This document shows positions 1-6,117 of a DNA stretch of 8,631 nucleotides, in pieces. The stretch is taken from the NCBI GenBank assembly GCA_937897535.1, contig CALCQB010000269.1, positions 1-8,631 on the forward strand, written 5' to 3'. The DNA comes from an uncultured Novosphingobium sp. GTDB taxonomy: Bacteria > Pseudomonadota > Alphaproteobacteria > Sphingomonadales > Sphingomonadaceae. Every line of letters begins with the position of its first letter. Within the stretch, counting starts at the first letter, position 1. The notes under the pieces are model-generated. The model did not search any database. It saw nothing but the letters and a program-made list of their open reading frames with translations, and had not been told where the DNA came from. The position numbers and the translations under genes were made by a program.

Positions 1-105
1 GGCATTGGCCAGGATCGAATAGGACAGCCGCTCGAAGAACGCCTCGCCGATCAGGCTGACCACCGGCACGCCCATCCAGAGCGCCTCGGTGGTGGTGGTG
101 CCGCC
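1..105 (-). other. Segment encoding the C-terminal catalytic motif of a SPINDLY/OGT-like (GT41) glycosyltransferase
   Basis: About 35 codons, read in the frame of gene A, encode GGTTTTEALWMGVPVVSL followed by GEAFFERLSYSILANA. In GT41-family proteins this G-T-T-x-x-EALWMGVPVV block forms part of the UDP-sugar site in the C-terminal half of the catalytic domain. It normally follows TPR repeats and an N-terminal catalytic half. None of that is present upstream; a beta-strand-rich secreted-protein sequence is there instead. The switch falls at the codons for T-G-G (about 100-108), where a short CCGGCGGC run could serve as microhomology. The family assignment rests on motif recognition only. Confidence 0.75.
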
Positions 106-798
106 GGTCAGCGGCAGGGTGGTCCCGCTCACCGCCATGATCTGGCCGCTGCCCGCCGTGCCGGTTTCGCCAAGGCCCGTCCCGGTAGAGTTGGTGAGGG
201 TGCCGCTGGTCCGCAGGACCGCATTGTTGTGCAGGAACATGTTGGCGGTGCCGAACACCCCGCCGTTGAGGCCAGAAAGCGTGCCGCCCTCGATCGAGAT
301 GTTGCCGCTGAAAGTCGTGCTCGTACTTCCCAGTTGCAGGGTTCCCGCGCCAAGCTTGACCAGGCTGCCAGCACCGATGATCGGCGCGTTGATCCGCGCT
401 ATGGTGCCCGCATTGACGACGTTGAATTCCGTCTCCGTGGCGATCTGCACGCGCAGCCCGCCGAACGAACTGATCTCGAATTCGCCGCCACCGACCGCGG
501 TCGTAATGTTGACGTGAGCTACACCTGTCCCTGAGGCGCCAGGATCGAAATCGAGCGTCGCGACGCCGCTGCCACTATCGGCCAGCGAGCCCTGGAACAG
601 CACGTCGCGCGCGCCGGTGCTGGTGATGTTGAGCGTGCCGACCTTGACGGTGACGTTTTCGGTGAAGGTCGCGATCGTCGCGCCGGTGCCGCCGACGACG
701 ACGAAATCGGCTTGCGCGCCGGACCCATTCGGCACGCCGCCGGTCCAGTTGGCGCTATCGGTCCACAGTCCGCTGTCTACGTTGTTCCAGGTCGGCAT
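1..798 (-). CDS. Gene A: chimeric protein, PATR/RTX-family N-terminus joined to an OGT-like glycosyltransferase segment (3' end off window)
   Basis: The reading frame is open from ATG at 798 to the window edge, giving 266 codons. Residues 1-231 are paralogous to the start of genes C and B. They share the opening M-x-x-W, the motif LWTDSANWTGGVP (11-23), Gly/Ser/Thr-rich beta-strand sequence, and a PATR-like stretch around 146-190 (LVKLGAGTLQL). The alignment with C runs as far as TLPLTG, where C has TMTLTGALNH. From residue 232 the protein instead reads GGTTTTEALWMGVPVV and then GEAFFERLSYSIL, which matches the C-catalytic half of SPINDLY/OGT-like GT41 enzymes. The RTX repeats and type I secretion end expected of a paralogue are not reached. 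The ATG at 798 is chosen because GGGAG lies 7 nt upstream and the paralogues start at the same motif; an in-frame ATG at 831 would add 11 residues. A real protein of this shape would lack most of the glycosyltransferase. It may be a pseudogene or an assembly join. Confidence 0.75.
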   Translation of the reverse strand, partial: MPTWNNVDSGLWTDSANWTGGVPNGSGAQADFVVVGGTGATIATFTENVTVKVGTLNITSTGARDVLFQGSLADSGSGVATLDFDPGASGTGVAHVNITTAVGGGEFEISSFGGLRVQIATETEFNVVNAGTIARINAPIIGAGSLVKLGAGTLQLGSTSTTFSGNISIEGGTLSGLNGGVFGTANMFLHNNAVLRTSGTLTNSTGTGLGETGTAGSGQIMAVSGTTLPLTGGTTTTEALWMGVPVVSLIGEAFFERLSYSILANA

Positions 799-887
799 TC
801 GGTTTCTCCCGTCGGTTTCGCGGGGGCGCATGATTCCTGACCCGAAAACCGAGCCGGCGCGCTGCCGCGAGGATTGCGATTTAGTGT

Positions 888-917
888 GTTGGTGATTTAA
901 TTCGCTGCGTCACCAAC
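888..917. promoter_or_regulatory. Perfect 8-bp inverted repeat upstream of gene A (possible operator)
   Basis: GTTGGTGA (888-895) and TCACCAAC (910-917) are exact reverse complements separated by 14 AT-rich bases. The centre-to-centre distance is 22 bp, about two helical turns, as expected for a dimeric regulator. The repeat lies about 90 bp upstream of the gene A start, in the 253-bp gap between B and A. It is not followed by a T-run on the minus strand, so it does not look like an intrinsic terminator for gene B. It differs from the motif near the TetR gene. The rest of the gap (799-1051) holds nothing else I can name. Confidence 0.4.
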
Positions 918-1051
918 CGCTGAGACCCGAACTACCCAAAGGTTACGGGTGAAACTTGGCGTTTTGCGACAGAAAAGTTGTAGGGATTCGTCAATCTGCG
1001 CCCGGAAATTGGACGTTTTCGACGTAGTTGGATGTTTCGGACTCGGTTTGG

Positions 1052-3115
1052 CTAGAGCAGGAAGTCGGTTGCGGTCAGCACCTGCGCGCCGGCGCCGACC
1101 AGCAGCATTGCCATGTCGGCGGTGCCGTTGCCGTCGAGATCGACCTCGACCCTGAGGTCTGCGCCAAGATCGGTCCAGCGGACCTGGGCGATGCCGTTGT
1201 TGGCGAAAGTTGAAGTGCCGATGTAGGTCAGCGCCTGGCGTCCGGCGACCGCCGGGTTGGCGTCCAGGATCCGGAAATCCAGCTTGTCAGTCAGATGGAC
1301 GAAATCGAGGATCTGGTCGGCATTGGCGCCGGTCCCGGCATCGCTGGCGAACAGGTAGCGAAACTGGTCGGCCCCCGCGCCGCCGGTCAGCTGGTCGGCC
1401 CCGCCCAGGCCCATCAGCTTGTCGTTACCGTTGCCGCCACTGATCGCATCGGCGAGGTTGCCGCCGCGGATCTGGTCGGCGCTGTCACCGCCGCCGACGT
1501 TGAGGGTCACGCCCAGCGCCGACTTGATCACGTCGATCCCGGTGCTGCCGCTGACCGCGAGCGTGATGTCGGCCCCCACTGCCGTGGTCATCCCGGTAGC
1601 GAATACCGTATCGCCCGGGCTCATGCTGACCAGGATCGTACCGGTTCCGCTCAGCACCGAATTGACCGCGAGGCCAGTGGCGAATTCGGCTGCGCTGAGC
1701 AGCAGGATTCCGCCGCTCTGGATGTTGACCGCCTCGATGCTGGCGAGCGAGCCGATCGAAACGGTTCCGCCGCCGCTGATCCGCAGGGTATCGGTATCCG
1801 CCCCGCCATCGACGAACGAACCGTCGTTGGTGGCACCCAGCGCGATCAGATCGTTGCCGCTGCCGCCGTTGAAGGTGTCGATCCCGCCCATGCCCGACAG
1901 CGTATCGTTGCCCGCGCCGCCGTTGAAGGTCTCGCGCTGGACCGAGCCGATGATCAGGTTGTTGTTGGCGCTGCCGTTGTAGGTAATCGTGTCGGTCCCG
2001 GCGGTCCATGCGCTCCAGTTGATGGTGGAGAAGTTGTATTCGTTGAGCACGTTTACCACGATGCTATCGGCCCCCGCAGTCCCGGAGATGAAGGCATCGA
2101 CGTGGGAAATTGCGATGGTCGAGACATCGTTGATGATCACATTGAGCGTGCCGTTCGATGATTGAAGGTCGGCGAAATCGGCGACATTTCCGATCAGCGT
2201 CAGGTTGCTGATCGTGGTCACGAAGCCGTTGGTGTCGAGGTGGCGGACTTGCGTCGTCCCGGTGCCTGCGAAGTTGAACAGGTTCGCGCCGCTGTAGGCG
2301 TTTCCGATCGTGGTGAAGTTGACGACAAAGCTCGACTGGACCGGATTGTGGAATATCGCCGAAAATGATGCCGTCAGGCTTCCTAAAGCCAGGGCGCCCT
2401 GGCTGAGGTGATGCAGCGCGCCGGTCAAGGTCATCGATCCGGTCGGTATGCCGATCTTCGCCGCGCCTTGTGTCCCGGTTGCCCCGCTGAGCGTCAGGAA
2501 GGCGTTGTCGATGGTGCCTGCCCCCACAAACTGGGCATTGTTCGAGATCACGATGTTGCCGGTCCCGAGCGATGAGTCGCTCGACACCACGACACTGCCG
2601 CCCTGGATCTCGAACCCACCGGTAAAGGTCTTGGCGTCGTTGAGCTCTAGCCTGCCATCGCCGATCTTGATGATCTTGCCGGGCCCCGCCACGGCCAGAT
2701 CCATGATCACGTTGCTCGTCGCGCCGACCGTGTTGACCAGCAGATTGCTGGCCAGTGTCATTCGCAGGCCGCCGATTGGCAGGAACCGGATCGGGTCGGA
2801 ACCGCTCGGCTGCGAAACGGTCAGCACGGCGGCGTTGGCACCATTGTCGAAGATCAGGTCGGCGATCCCGGTGCCGCTGTCGAAGAACGAGCCGCGCACG
2901 TCGATCCCGCCGGTCCCGGTCATCGTGAAGGTCATCTGCCCGACCGTAATATCCGCTGCTTCGTCGATATAGACGGCGTAGCCCTGGCCTTGGTTGAAGC
3001 CGATCGAGCCGAAGTTGGCGATCGATCCTGCCGTTGTCGGGGTTCCGCCGGACCAGTGCGCCGGATTGGTCCATTCACCGTCGTAATCGAAGCTGACGTC
3101 GATCCAGTTCGACAT
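1052..3115 (-). CDS. Gene B: PATR/RTX hybrid secreted protein, type I secretion substrate
   Basis: The product has 687 residues, no cysteine and no Sec signal peptide. It opens MSNW with EWTNPAHWSGGTP at 14-26. It has a beta-strand-rich half with an autotransporter-associated (PATR-like) repeat around 146-188. RTX calcium-binding nonapeptides lie at about 398-440 (NGGAGNDTL, NGGSGNDLI) and 545-583 (SGGNGNDKL, TGGAGADQF). A serralysin-like C-terminal region runs from about 585 to 687, with a DLDGNGTAD calcium loop at 659-667, and ends in DFLL, like type I secretion signals. It is probably exported by an ABC/HlyD/TolC system that is not encoded here and folds outside the cell with calcium. A surface or biofilm role is inference. 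GGAGG 8 nt before ATG supports the start. The last ~142 residues are about 75% identical to C by hand count. The first repeat of the central RTX block is degenerate (GSVQRETFN) compared with C. Confidence 0.9.
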   Translation of the reverse strand: MSNWIDVSFDYDGEWTNPAHWSGGTPTTAGSIANFGSIGFNQGQGYAVYIDEAADITVGQMTFTMTGTGGIDVRGSFFDSGTGIADLIFDNGANAAVLTVSQPSGSDPIRFLPIGGLRMTLASNLLVNTVGATSNVIMDLAVAGPGKIIKIGDGRLELNDAKTFTGGFEIQGGSVVVSSDSSLGTGNIVISNNAQFVGAGTIDNAFLTLSGATGTQGAAKIGIPTGSMTLTGALHHLSQGALALGSLTASFSAIFHNPVQSSFVVNFTTIGNAYSGANLFNFAGTGTTQVRHLDTNGFVTTISNLTLIGNVADFADLQSSNGTLNVIINDVSTIAISHVDAFISGTAGADSIVVNVLNEYNFSTINWSAWTAGTDTITYNGSANNNLIIGSVQRETFNGGAGNDTLSGMGGIDTFNGGSGNDLIALGATNDGSFVDGGADTDTLRISGGGTVSIGSLASIEAVNIQSGGILLLSAAEFATGLAVNSVLSGTGTILVSMSPGDTVFATGMTTAVGADITLAVSGSTGIDVIKSALGVTLNVGGGDSADQIRGGNLADAISGGNGNDKLMGLGGADQLTGGAGADQFRYLFASDAGTGANADQILDFVHLTDKLDFRILDANPAVAGRQALTYIGTSTFANNGIAQVRWTDLGADLRVEVDLDGNGTADMAMLLVGAGAQVLTATDFLL

Positions 3116-3129
3116 GATCAGGCCCTCCG
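3113..3129 (-). promoter_or_regulatory. Translation initiation region of gene B, copy 2 of a duplicated element
   Basis: On the minus strand this reads CGGAGGGCCTGATCATG, a strong GGAGG placed 8 nt before the gene B start codon. It matches 15 of 17 bases of the element at 3202-3218, which starts the small ORF upstream. The TGA inside it is the stop of that small ORF, only 2 nt before the B start codon, an arrangement that favours coupled translation or re-initiation. Confidence 0.6.
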
Positions 3130-3210
3130 CGCACAGGTTGGGGCGCTGATCTCGGCGCGCGGCAAGCGGTGCGCGATCGGGTTCGGCAAGGGCAGGTTGG
3201 CCATGATCAT
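3118..3210 (-). CDS. Putative small leader ORF (28 or 30 aa) upstream of gene B
   Basis: A short frame with two in-frame ATG codons (3210 and 3204) ends at TGA 3118-3120, just 2 nt before the gene B ATG. GGAGG lies 8 nt before the ATG at 3204 and only 2 nt before the one at 3210, so the 28-residue version starting MANLPLPNPIAHRLPR is preferred. The peptide is Pro/Arg/Ala-rich with one Cys, has no membrane segment or signal peptide, and I do not recognise it. It could be a regulatory leader coupling translation of B, or a decayed copy of a former gene start. Its only support is the well-placed ribosome-binding site and the stop/start arrangement; a frame this short can arise by chance. Confidence 0.4.
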   Translation of the reverse strand: MIMANLPLPNPIAHRLPRAEISAPTCARRA

Positions 3211-3218
3211 GTCCTCCG
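3202..3218 (-). promoter_or_regulatory. Translation initiation region of the small ORF, copy 1 of a duplicated element
   Basis: On the minus strand this reads CGGAGGACATGATCATG and matches the gene B initiation region in 15 of 17 bases, 89 bp further upstream. It places GGAGG at the same 8-nt distance from an ATG as in gene B. A small hairpin (TGGCA-3 nt-TGCCA, 3220-3232) ends just upstream of the Shine-Dalgarno bases. Confidence 0.5.
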
Positions 3219-3311
3219 TTGGCAAGATGCCAGGCGCGACCGAAGGATCAGTGACTTGGGCGGCAAGCTAACAGATCGGGACCCCGAGTCCAGTCGCCTT
3301 GCGGTGGACCG

Positions 3312-5372
3312 TCAGAACAGGAAGTCCGCCGCGCCAAGCACTTGCGCGCCCGCACCGACCAGCAGCATCTGCATGTCGGCCACCCCGTTGCCGTCGAGAT
3401 CGACATCGACCCGAAGGTCTGCGCCGAGGTCGGAGTAGCGGACCTGGGCAAGGCCGTTGACCGTAAAGGCCGCAGTGCCGATGAACGACAGCGCCTGGCG
3501 CCCAGCGGCGATAGGGTCGGCGTCCATGGTCCGGAAGTCGAGTTTGTCGAGGCCGGTTACAAAGTCGAGGATCTGGTCGGCCGCTGCTCCGGTGCCGCTG
3601 TCAGTGGTGAACAGATAGCGGAACTGGTCGGCACCGGTCCCGCCGGTCAGCAGGTCCGCTCCGCCCAGGCCCATGATCTTGTCATTGCCGGCCCCGCCGT
3701 TGATCGTATCGACCAGATTGCCGCCACGGATCTGGTCGGTGTCGCCATTGCCGAAGATCGTATTGGTAACCCCGAGAGCCGCCTTGATTACTTCGATCCC
3801 GGTATTGCCGACGATGGTGAAGTTGATTGCTGATCCGCCGGCTGCGGTCATCCCCGAGGCAAAGAACAGCGCACCTTCCGACATGCTGACCGTCACGCTA
3901 CCGGTCCCGCCCAACACGCTGTCGGTCGCAAAGCCGCCAGCGAACTGGTCACTGGTCAGGGCCAGCGAGGCTCCGCCGACCAGGCTGAGCGCCTCAAGCC
4001 CGGCGATCGAGCCGAGCGAGATCGCACCGCCGATCGTCAGGATATCGGTATCGGCGCCGCCATCGATAAACGATCCGGCATTGGCGGCGATCAACGTGAT
4101 ACTATCGTTGCCGTTGCCACCATTGATCGTATCGATCCCGCCGTTCCCGATCAGCGAGTCTGCGCCGTCAAAGCCGTTGATCGTATCACTCCCGGTCGAA
4201 CCGGTCAGCGAATTGCCATTGGCGTTACCGGTGAGCGTGATCGTGTCGATCCCGGCGGTCCAGTTCGCCAAGGTGAGCGATGCCAGCGAGAACCCGCTGG
4301 TAACGTTGACGGTGAAGCTGTCGACCCCGGCGGTGCCCTCGATCGTGCCGGTCTGGGCGTTGACCCCGACTGCGGCGTCGTTGACCGTGACGTTGAGCAC
4401 CCCGGTCGACGTCCGGATCGTGCCAGCATCGAAATCGAGATTGCTGATCGTGGTGGCAAAGCCGTTGGTATCGAGAATTCCGCCATTGGTGAACTCGGTC
4501 AGCCCGCTGCCGGCATGGCTGAACAGGTTGGCGGCGTTGAAGGCATCATCAATCCGCACGGTGCCGCCCGCGATCCGGAAGCTCGATGTGGTAAGGTTTT
4601 CGCCAATGCTGGAGAAGCTGACGACAATCGTGCCGGTATCGGTCGCGCTGCCGAAGTTGATCGTGCCTTGCGAAACGTGGTTGAGCGCCCCGGTCAGGGT
4701 CATGGTGGTAGCGGCGGCGGCCAGGAACTGCCCGGATCCGGCGGTTCCGGTGTTGGCGGCAATGGTGGTGAAGGTCTGGTTGATCGTGCCGACCGAACGG
4801 AACCCGGCATTGTTGGCCATCGAGATTTGCCCGGTGCCAAGCGCGGCATCGCCGCTCGCCTGGAGAATTCCGCCCTGCAAGGCCATGCCGCCGGTGAACG
4901 AATTGGTGGCATTGAGTTGCAGCGTGCCCTCGCCGGTCTTGAACAGCTTGCCGGTGCCAGAGATCGGAACGCTCAGCAGCGCCAGCCCGCCAAGGTTGAC
5001 GACGTTGAAGTTGGTGTCGGTCGCCAGATGCACAACCAGTCCGCTGACGCTCGAGATCTGGAAATCGCCGGTCGCGGCGGAGTTGTCGATCGTCACCTGC
5101 GCGCTGCTGGCCCCGCCATTGAAGATCAGCAGACCGTCGCCGGTGCCGCCATCGCTGAGCGAGCCCTTGACCACCAGGTTCGAAGTTCCGGTCAGGGTGA
5201 TGTTCATGGTGCTGAGCGTGATGGTCGAGAAGTCGGGAATCCCGACCAGGATGCTGCCGCCATTGAGCCCGAAGTTGAAGGTTGCGTCAGCACCGACGCC
5301 GCTGGGGACGCCGCCCGACCAGTTGGCGGGATCGGTCCAGGTTCCATTGCCCGCGGCGGTCCAGGTTGACAT
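3312..5372 (-). CDS. Gene C: PATR/RTX hybrid secreted protein, type I secretion substrate
   Basis: The product has 686 residues, no cysteine and no Sec signal peptide. It begins MSTW, then GTWTDPANWSGGVP (10-23), the opening motif shared with A and B. A PATR-like stretch lies at about 138-182 (LFKTGEGTLQL). A central block of four RTX nonapeptides lies at about 391-426 (GSTGSDTIN, GFDGADSLI, GNGGIDTIN, GGNGNDSIT). A second RTX block lies at about 549-583. A serralysin-type C-terminal region with a DLDGNGVAD calcium loop (658-666) ends in DFLF. This predicts calcium-dependent folding after export by a type I ABC system located elsewhere. The exact role is unknown; adhesion or matrix formation is inferred. 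ATG 5372 is preferred over the adjacent GTG at 5375 because GGAG lies 7 nt upstream of it and the paralogues start M[SP]xW. It is the first gene after the TetR regulator, which probably controls it. Confidence 0.9.
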   Translation of the reverse strand: MSTWTAAGNGTWTDPANWSGGVPSGVGADATFNFGLNGGSILVGIPDFSTITLSTMNITLTGTSNLVVKGSLSDGGTGDGLLIFNGGASSAQVTIDNSAATGDFQISSVSGLVVHLATDTNFNVVNLGGLALLSVPISGTGKLFKTGEGTLQLNATNSFTGGMALQGGILQASGDAALGTGQISMANNAGFRSVGTINQTFTTIAANTGTAGSGQFLAAAATTMTLTGALNHVSQGTINFGSATDTGTIVVSFSSIGENLTTSSFRIAGGTVRIDDAFNAANLFSHAGSGLTEFTNGGILDTNGFATTISNLDFDAGTIRTSTGVLNVTVNDAAVGVNAQTGTIEGTAGVDSFTVNVTSGFSLASLTLANWTAGIDTITLTGNANGNSLTGSTGSDTINGFDGADSLIGNGGIDTINGGNGNDSITLIAANAGSFIDGGADTDILTIGGAISLGSIAGLEALSLVGGASLALTSDQFAGGFATDSVLGGTGSVTVSMSEGALFFASGMTAAGGSAINFTIVGNTGIEVIKAALGVTNTIFGNGDTDQIRGGNLVDTINGGAGNDKIMGLGGADLLTGGTGADQFRYLFTTDSGTGAAADQILDFVTGLDKLDFRTMDADPIAAGRQALSFIGTAAFTVNGLAQVRYSDLGADLRVDVDLDGNGVADMQMLLVGAGAQVLGAADFLF

Positions 5373-5440
5373 CACGCTTCTCCAACGATGGTCGTTCCAG
5401 GTCTGTTACCGAGCGCGCGGGCCATCGGCGCAACGACTCG

Positions 5441-5461
5441 GTCACTTAACAATGTAACACT
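5441..5461. promoter_or_regulatory. Candidate TetR operator upstream of gene C
   Basis: The minus strand here fits AGTGTnACnTnnTnAAnTGA, shared with the site just upstream of the TetR gene; 14 of 21 positions are identical between the two. It covers the -10 of the promoter proposed for gene C, so binding would block transcription. Internal symmetry is weak in this copy (only TTA...TAA). No binding data are available, so this is a comparison-based proposal. Confidence 0.4.
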
Positions 5462-5479
5462 ACTTTAATTTAGCTCCAA
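5451..5479 (-). promoter_or_regulatory. Possible promoter of gene C
   Basis: TTGGAG (5479-5474) and TACATT (5456-5451) are separated by 17 nt and match the sigma-70 consensus at 3/6 and 4/6 positions. The -35 lies in the last codons of the TetR gene. Transcription would start near 5444, giving a leader of about 70 nt. Alphaproteobacterial promoters are poorly conserved, so confidence is low. Confidence 0.3.
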
Positions 5480-6058
5480 CCACATTGCCATGGCCTGCTC
5501 GATCAGTTTGAGACTGGCTTGCGGATCGACCAGTTCCCTGCGCTGCAGAGCAAAGTTCGTCTCGTTGAGCATTCCAAGCACCAGCGTGGAAATCCGGGCG
5601 AAATCGGCATCAGTCTTGCCATGCTCGGCTGCGATTGCCCGCAAGCCGTACTCGATCGAAGTGCGGCCCATCCCTGAATCGATCCGGCCCCACTCGGTTT
5701 CACCCAGCACGGCGCGACCTTCGGCCAGCACAATCCGGGCATAGGCCGGATCGCGCGCCAGCCGCAGTGAAGCGGCAAACCCGCGGCGCATGGCGTCGAG
5801 CGCCGTGCCGCCGCCATTACCCATCGCGGCGATCCGGACATTGCGATCGTAGCTGCGCTGCAAATCGCCGAGAATCTCGCCGAACAGCGCCTTCTTGTCC
5901 TTGAAGTGATTGAACAAAGCGCCTTCTGTGACGCCAGCCTGCTTGGCGATCAGCGCGGTTGGCGTGCCCGCAAATCCGCGCTTGGCAAACAGCACCTGCG
6001 CCGCCGCCATGATGCGGAGCCGGGTCTCGGTGGCTTCGGCGCGACTTTTTCTGGCCAT
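5465..6058 (-). CDS. TetR/AcrR-family transcriptional regulator
   Basis: The product has 197 residues, a usual length for TetR proteins. The N-terminal helix-turn-helix domain spans about residues 11-58 and includes ILFAKRGF-like AQVLFAKRGFAGTPTALIAKQ and then GVTEGALFNHFKDKKALF, the recognition-helix region typical of the family. The remainder (about 70-197) is helical and would bind an unknown ligand and form the dimer. It lies between prmA (59-bp gap) and gene C (92-bp gap), all on one strand. The same motif occurs just upstream of it and upstream of gene C, so autoregulation and control of the secreted-protein cluster are likely but inferred. No Shine-Dalgarno sequence is visible before the ATG; a -10-like TAAACT sits so close that the transcript could be leaderless. 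The ligand cannot be deduced. Confidence 0.93.
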   Translation of the reverse strand: MARKSRAEATETRLRIMAAAQVLFAKRGFAGTPTALIAKQAGVTEGALFNHFKDKKALFGEILGDLQRSYDRNVRIAAMGNGGGTALDAMRRGFAASLRLARDPAYARIVLAEGRAVLGETEWGRIDSGMGRTSIEYGLRAIAAEHGKTDADFARISTLVLGMLNETNFALQRRELVDPQASLKLIEQAMAMWLELN

Positions 6059-6060
6059 GT

Positions 6061-6081
6061 TTCAGTTTAGCAAGTTACACT
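6061..6081. promoter_or_regulatory. Candidate TetR operator upstream of its own gene
   Basis: The minus strand carries the same AGTGTnACnTnnTnAAnTGA pattern found upstream of gene C. This copy contains an imperfect inverted repeat, AGTGTA-N6-TAAACT (5 of 6 paired positions), a spacing and size reasonable for a TetR dimer. It ends 3 bp from the start codon and covers the likely -10 element, as expected for negative autoregulation. Confidence 0.42.
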
Positions 6082-6091
6082 TTTTAAACAA
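6064..6091 (-). promoter_or_regulatory. Possible promoter of the TetR gene
   Basis: TTGTTT (6091-6086) and TAAACT (6069-6064) are separated by 16 nt, with 3/6 and 4/6 matches to the sigma-70 consensus. The distance from the -10 to the start codon places transcription initiation at or within a base or two of the ATG, implying a leaderless message. Read-through from prmA is also possible. Confidence 0.3.
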
Positions 6092-6117
6092 GCGCAACTT
6101 GGAGTGTTCGGGCGAAC

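Larger units (their letters stand above)
1052..5372 (-). repeat. Tandem gene duplication: genes C and B (third, partial copy A at 1-798)
   Basis: The two complete genes have nearly equal length and are collinear from the opening Trp motif to the DFL[LF] end. They lie head to tail with a 196-bp gap. Identity is highest over the C-terminal export region (about 75%) and clearly lower in the N-terminal half. The shared C-terminal coding segments, about 1052-1480 and 3312-3740, are the longest nearly matching DNA blocks in the window and the likeliest sites for recombination or assembly collapse. Gene A aligns with the first ~231 residues only. Confidence 0.85.

Noticed and set aside
1361..1924. 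Short GC-rich DNA repeats resembling a repeat array
   Set aside because: They are degenerate codons for RTX nonapeptides (GGxGxDxxx), not evenly spaced identical repeats with unique spacers, so not CRISPR.
2064..3074. A 336-codon minus-strand frame inside gene B
   Set aside because: It is Arg/Asp/Gln-rich with no domain signal, and overlaps gene B in another frame, where the real beta-strand and RTX sequence is.
3218..3235. TGGCA...TTGCC upstream of the small ORF as a sigma-54 promoter
   Set aside because: The GG to GC distance is 6 nt, not the required 10 nt, so it does not fit the -24/-12 pattern.
3276..3292. Hairpin after the end of gene C as a terminator
   Set aside because: Stems are only 4-5 bp and no T-run follows on the minus strand. 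It does not meet the pattern of an intrinsic terminator.
3673..5457. A 594-codon open frame on the plus strand, antisense to gene C
   Set aside because: It is Pro/Val/Ser-rich with no recognisable domain and lies in the antiphase of a gene with clear RTX motifs. It follows from the GC-rich codon bias of gene C. The same applies to long plus-strand frames at 1295-2161, 4515-5369, 6816-8117 and 7438-8571.
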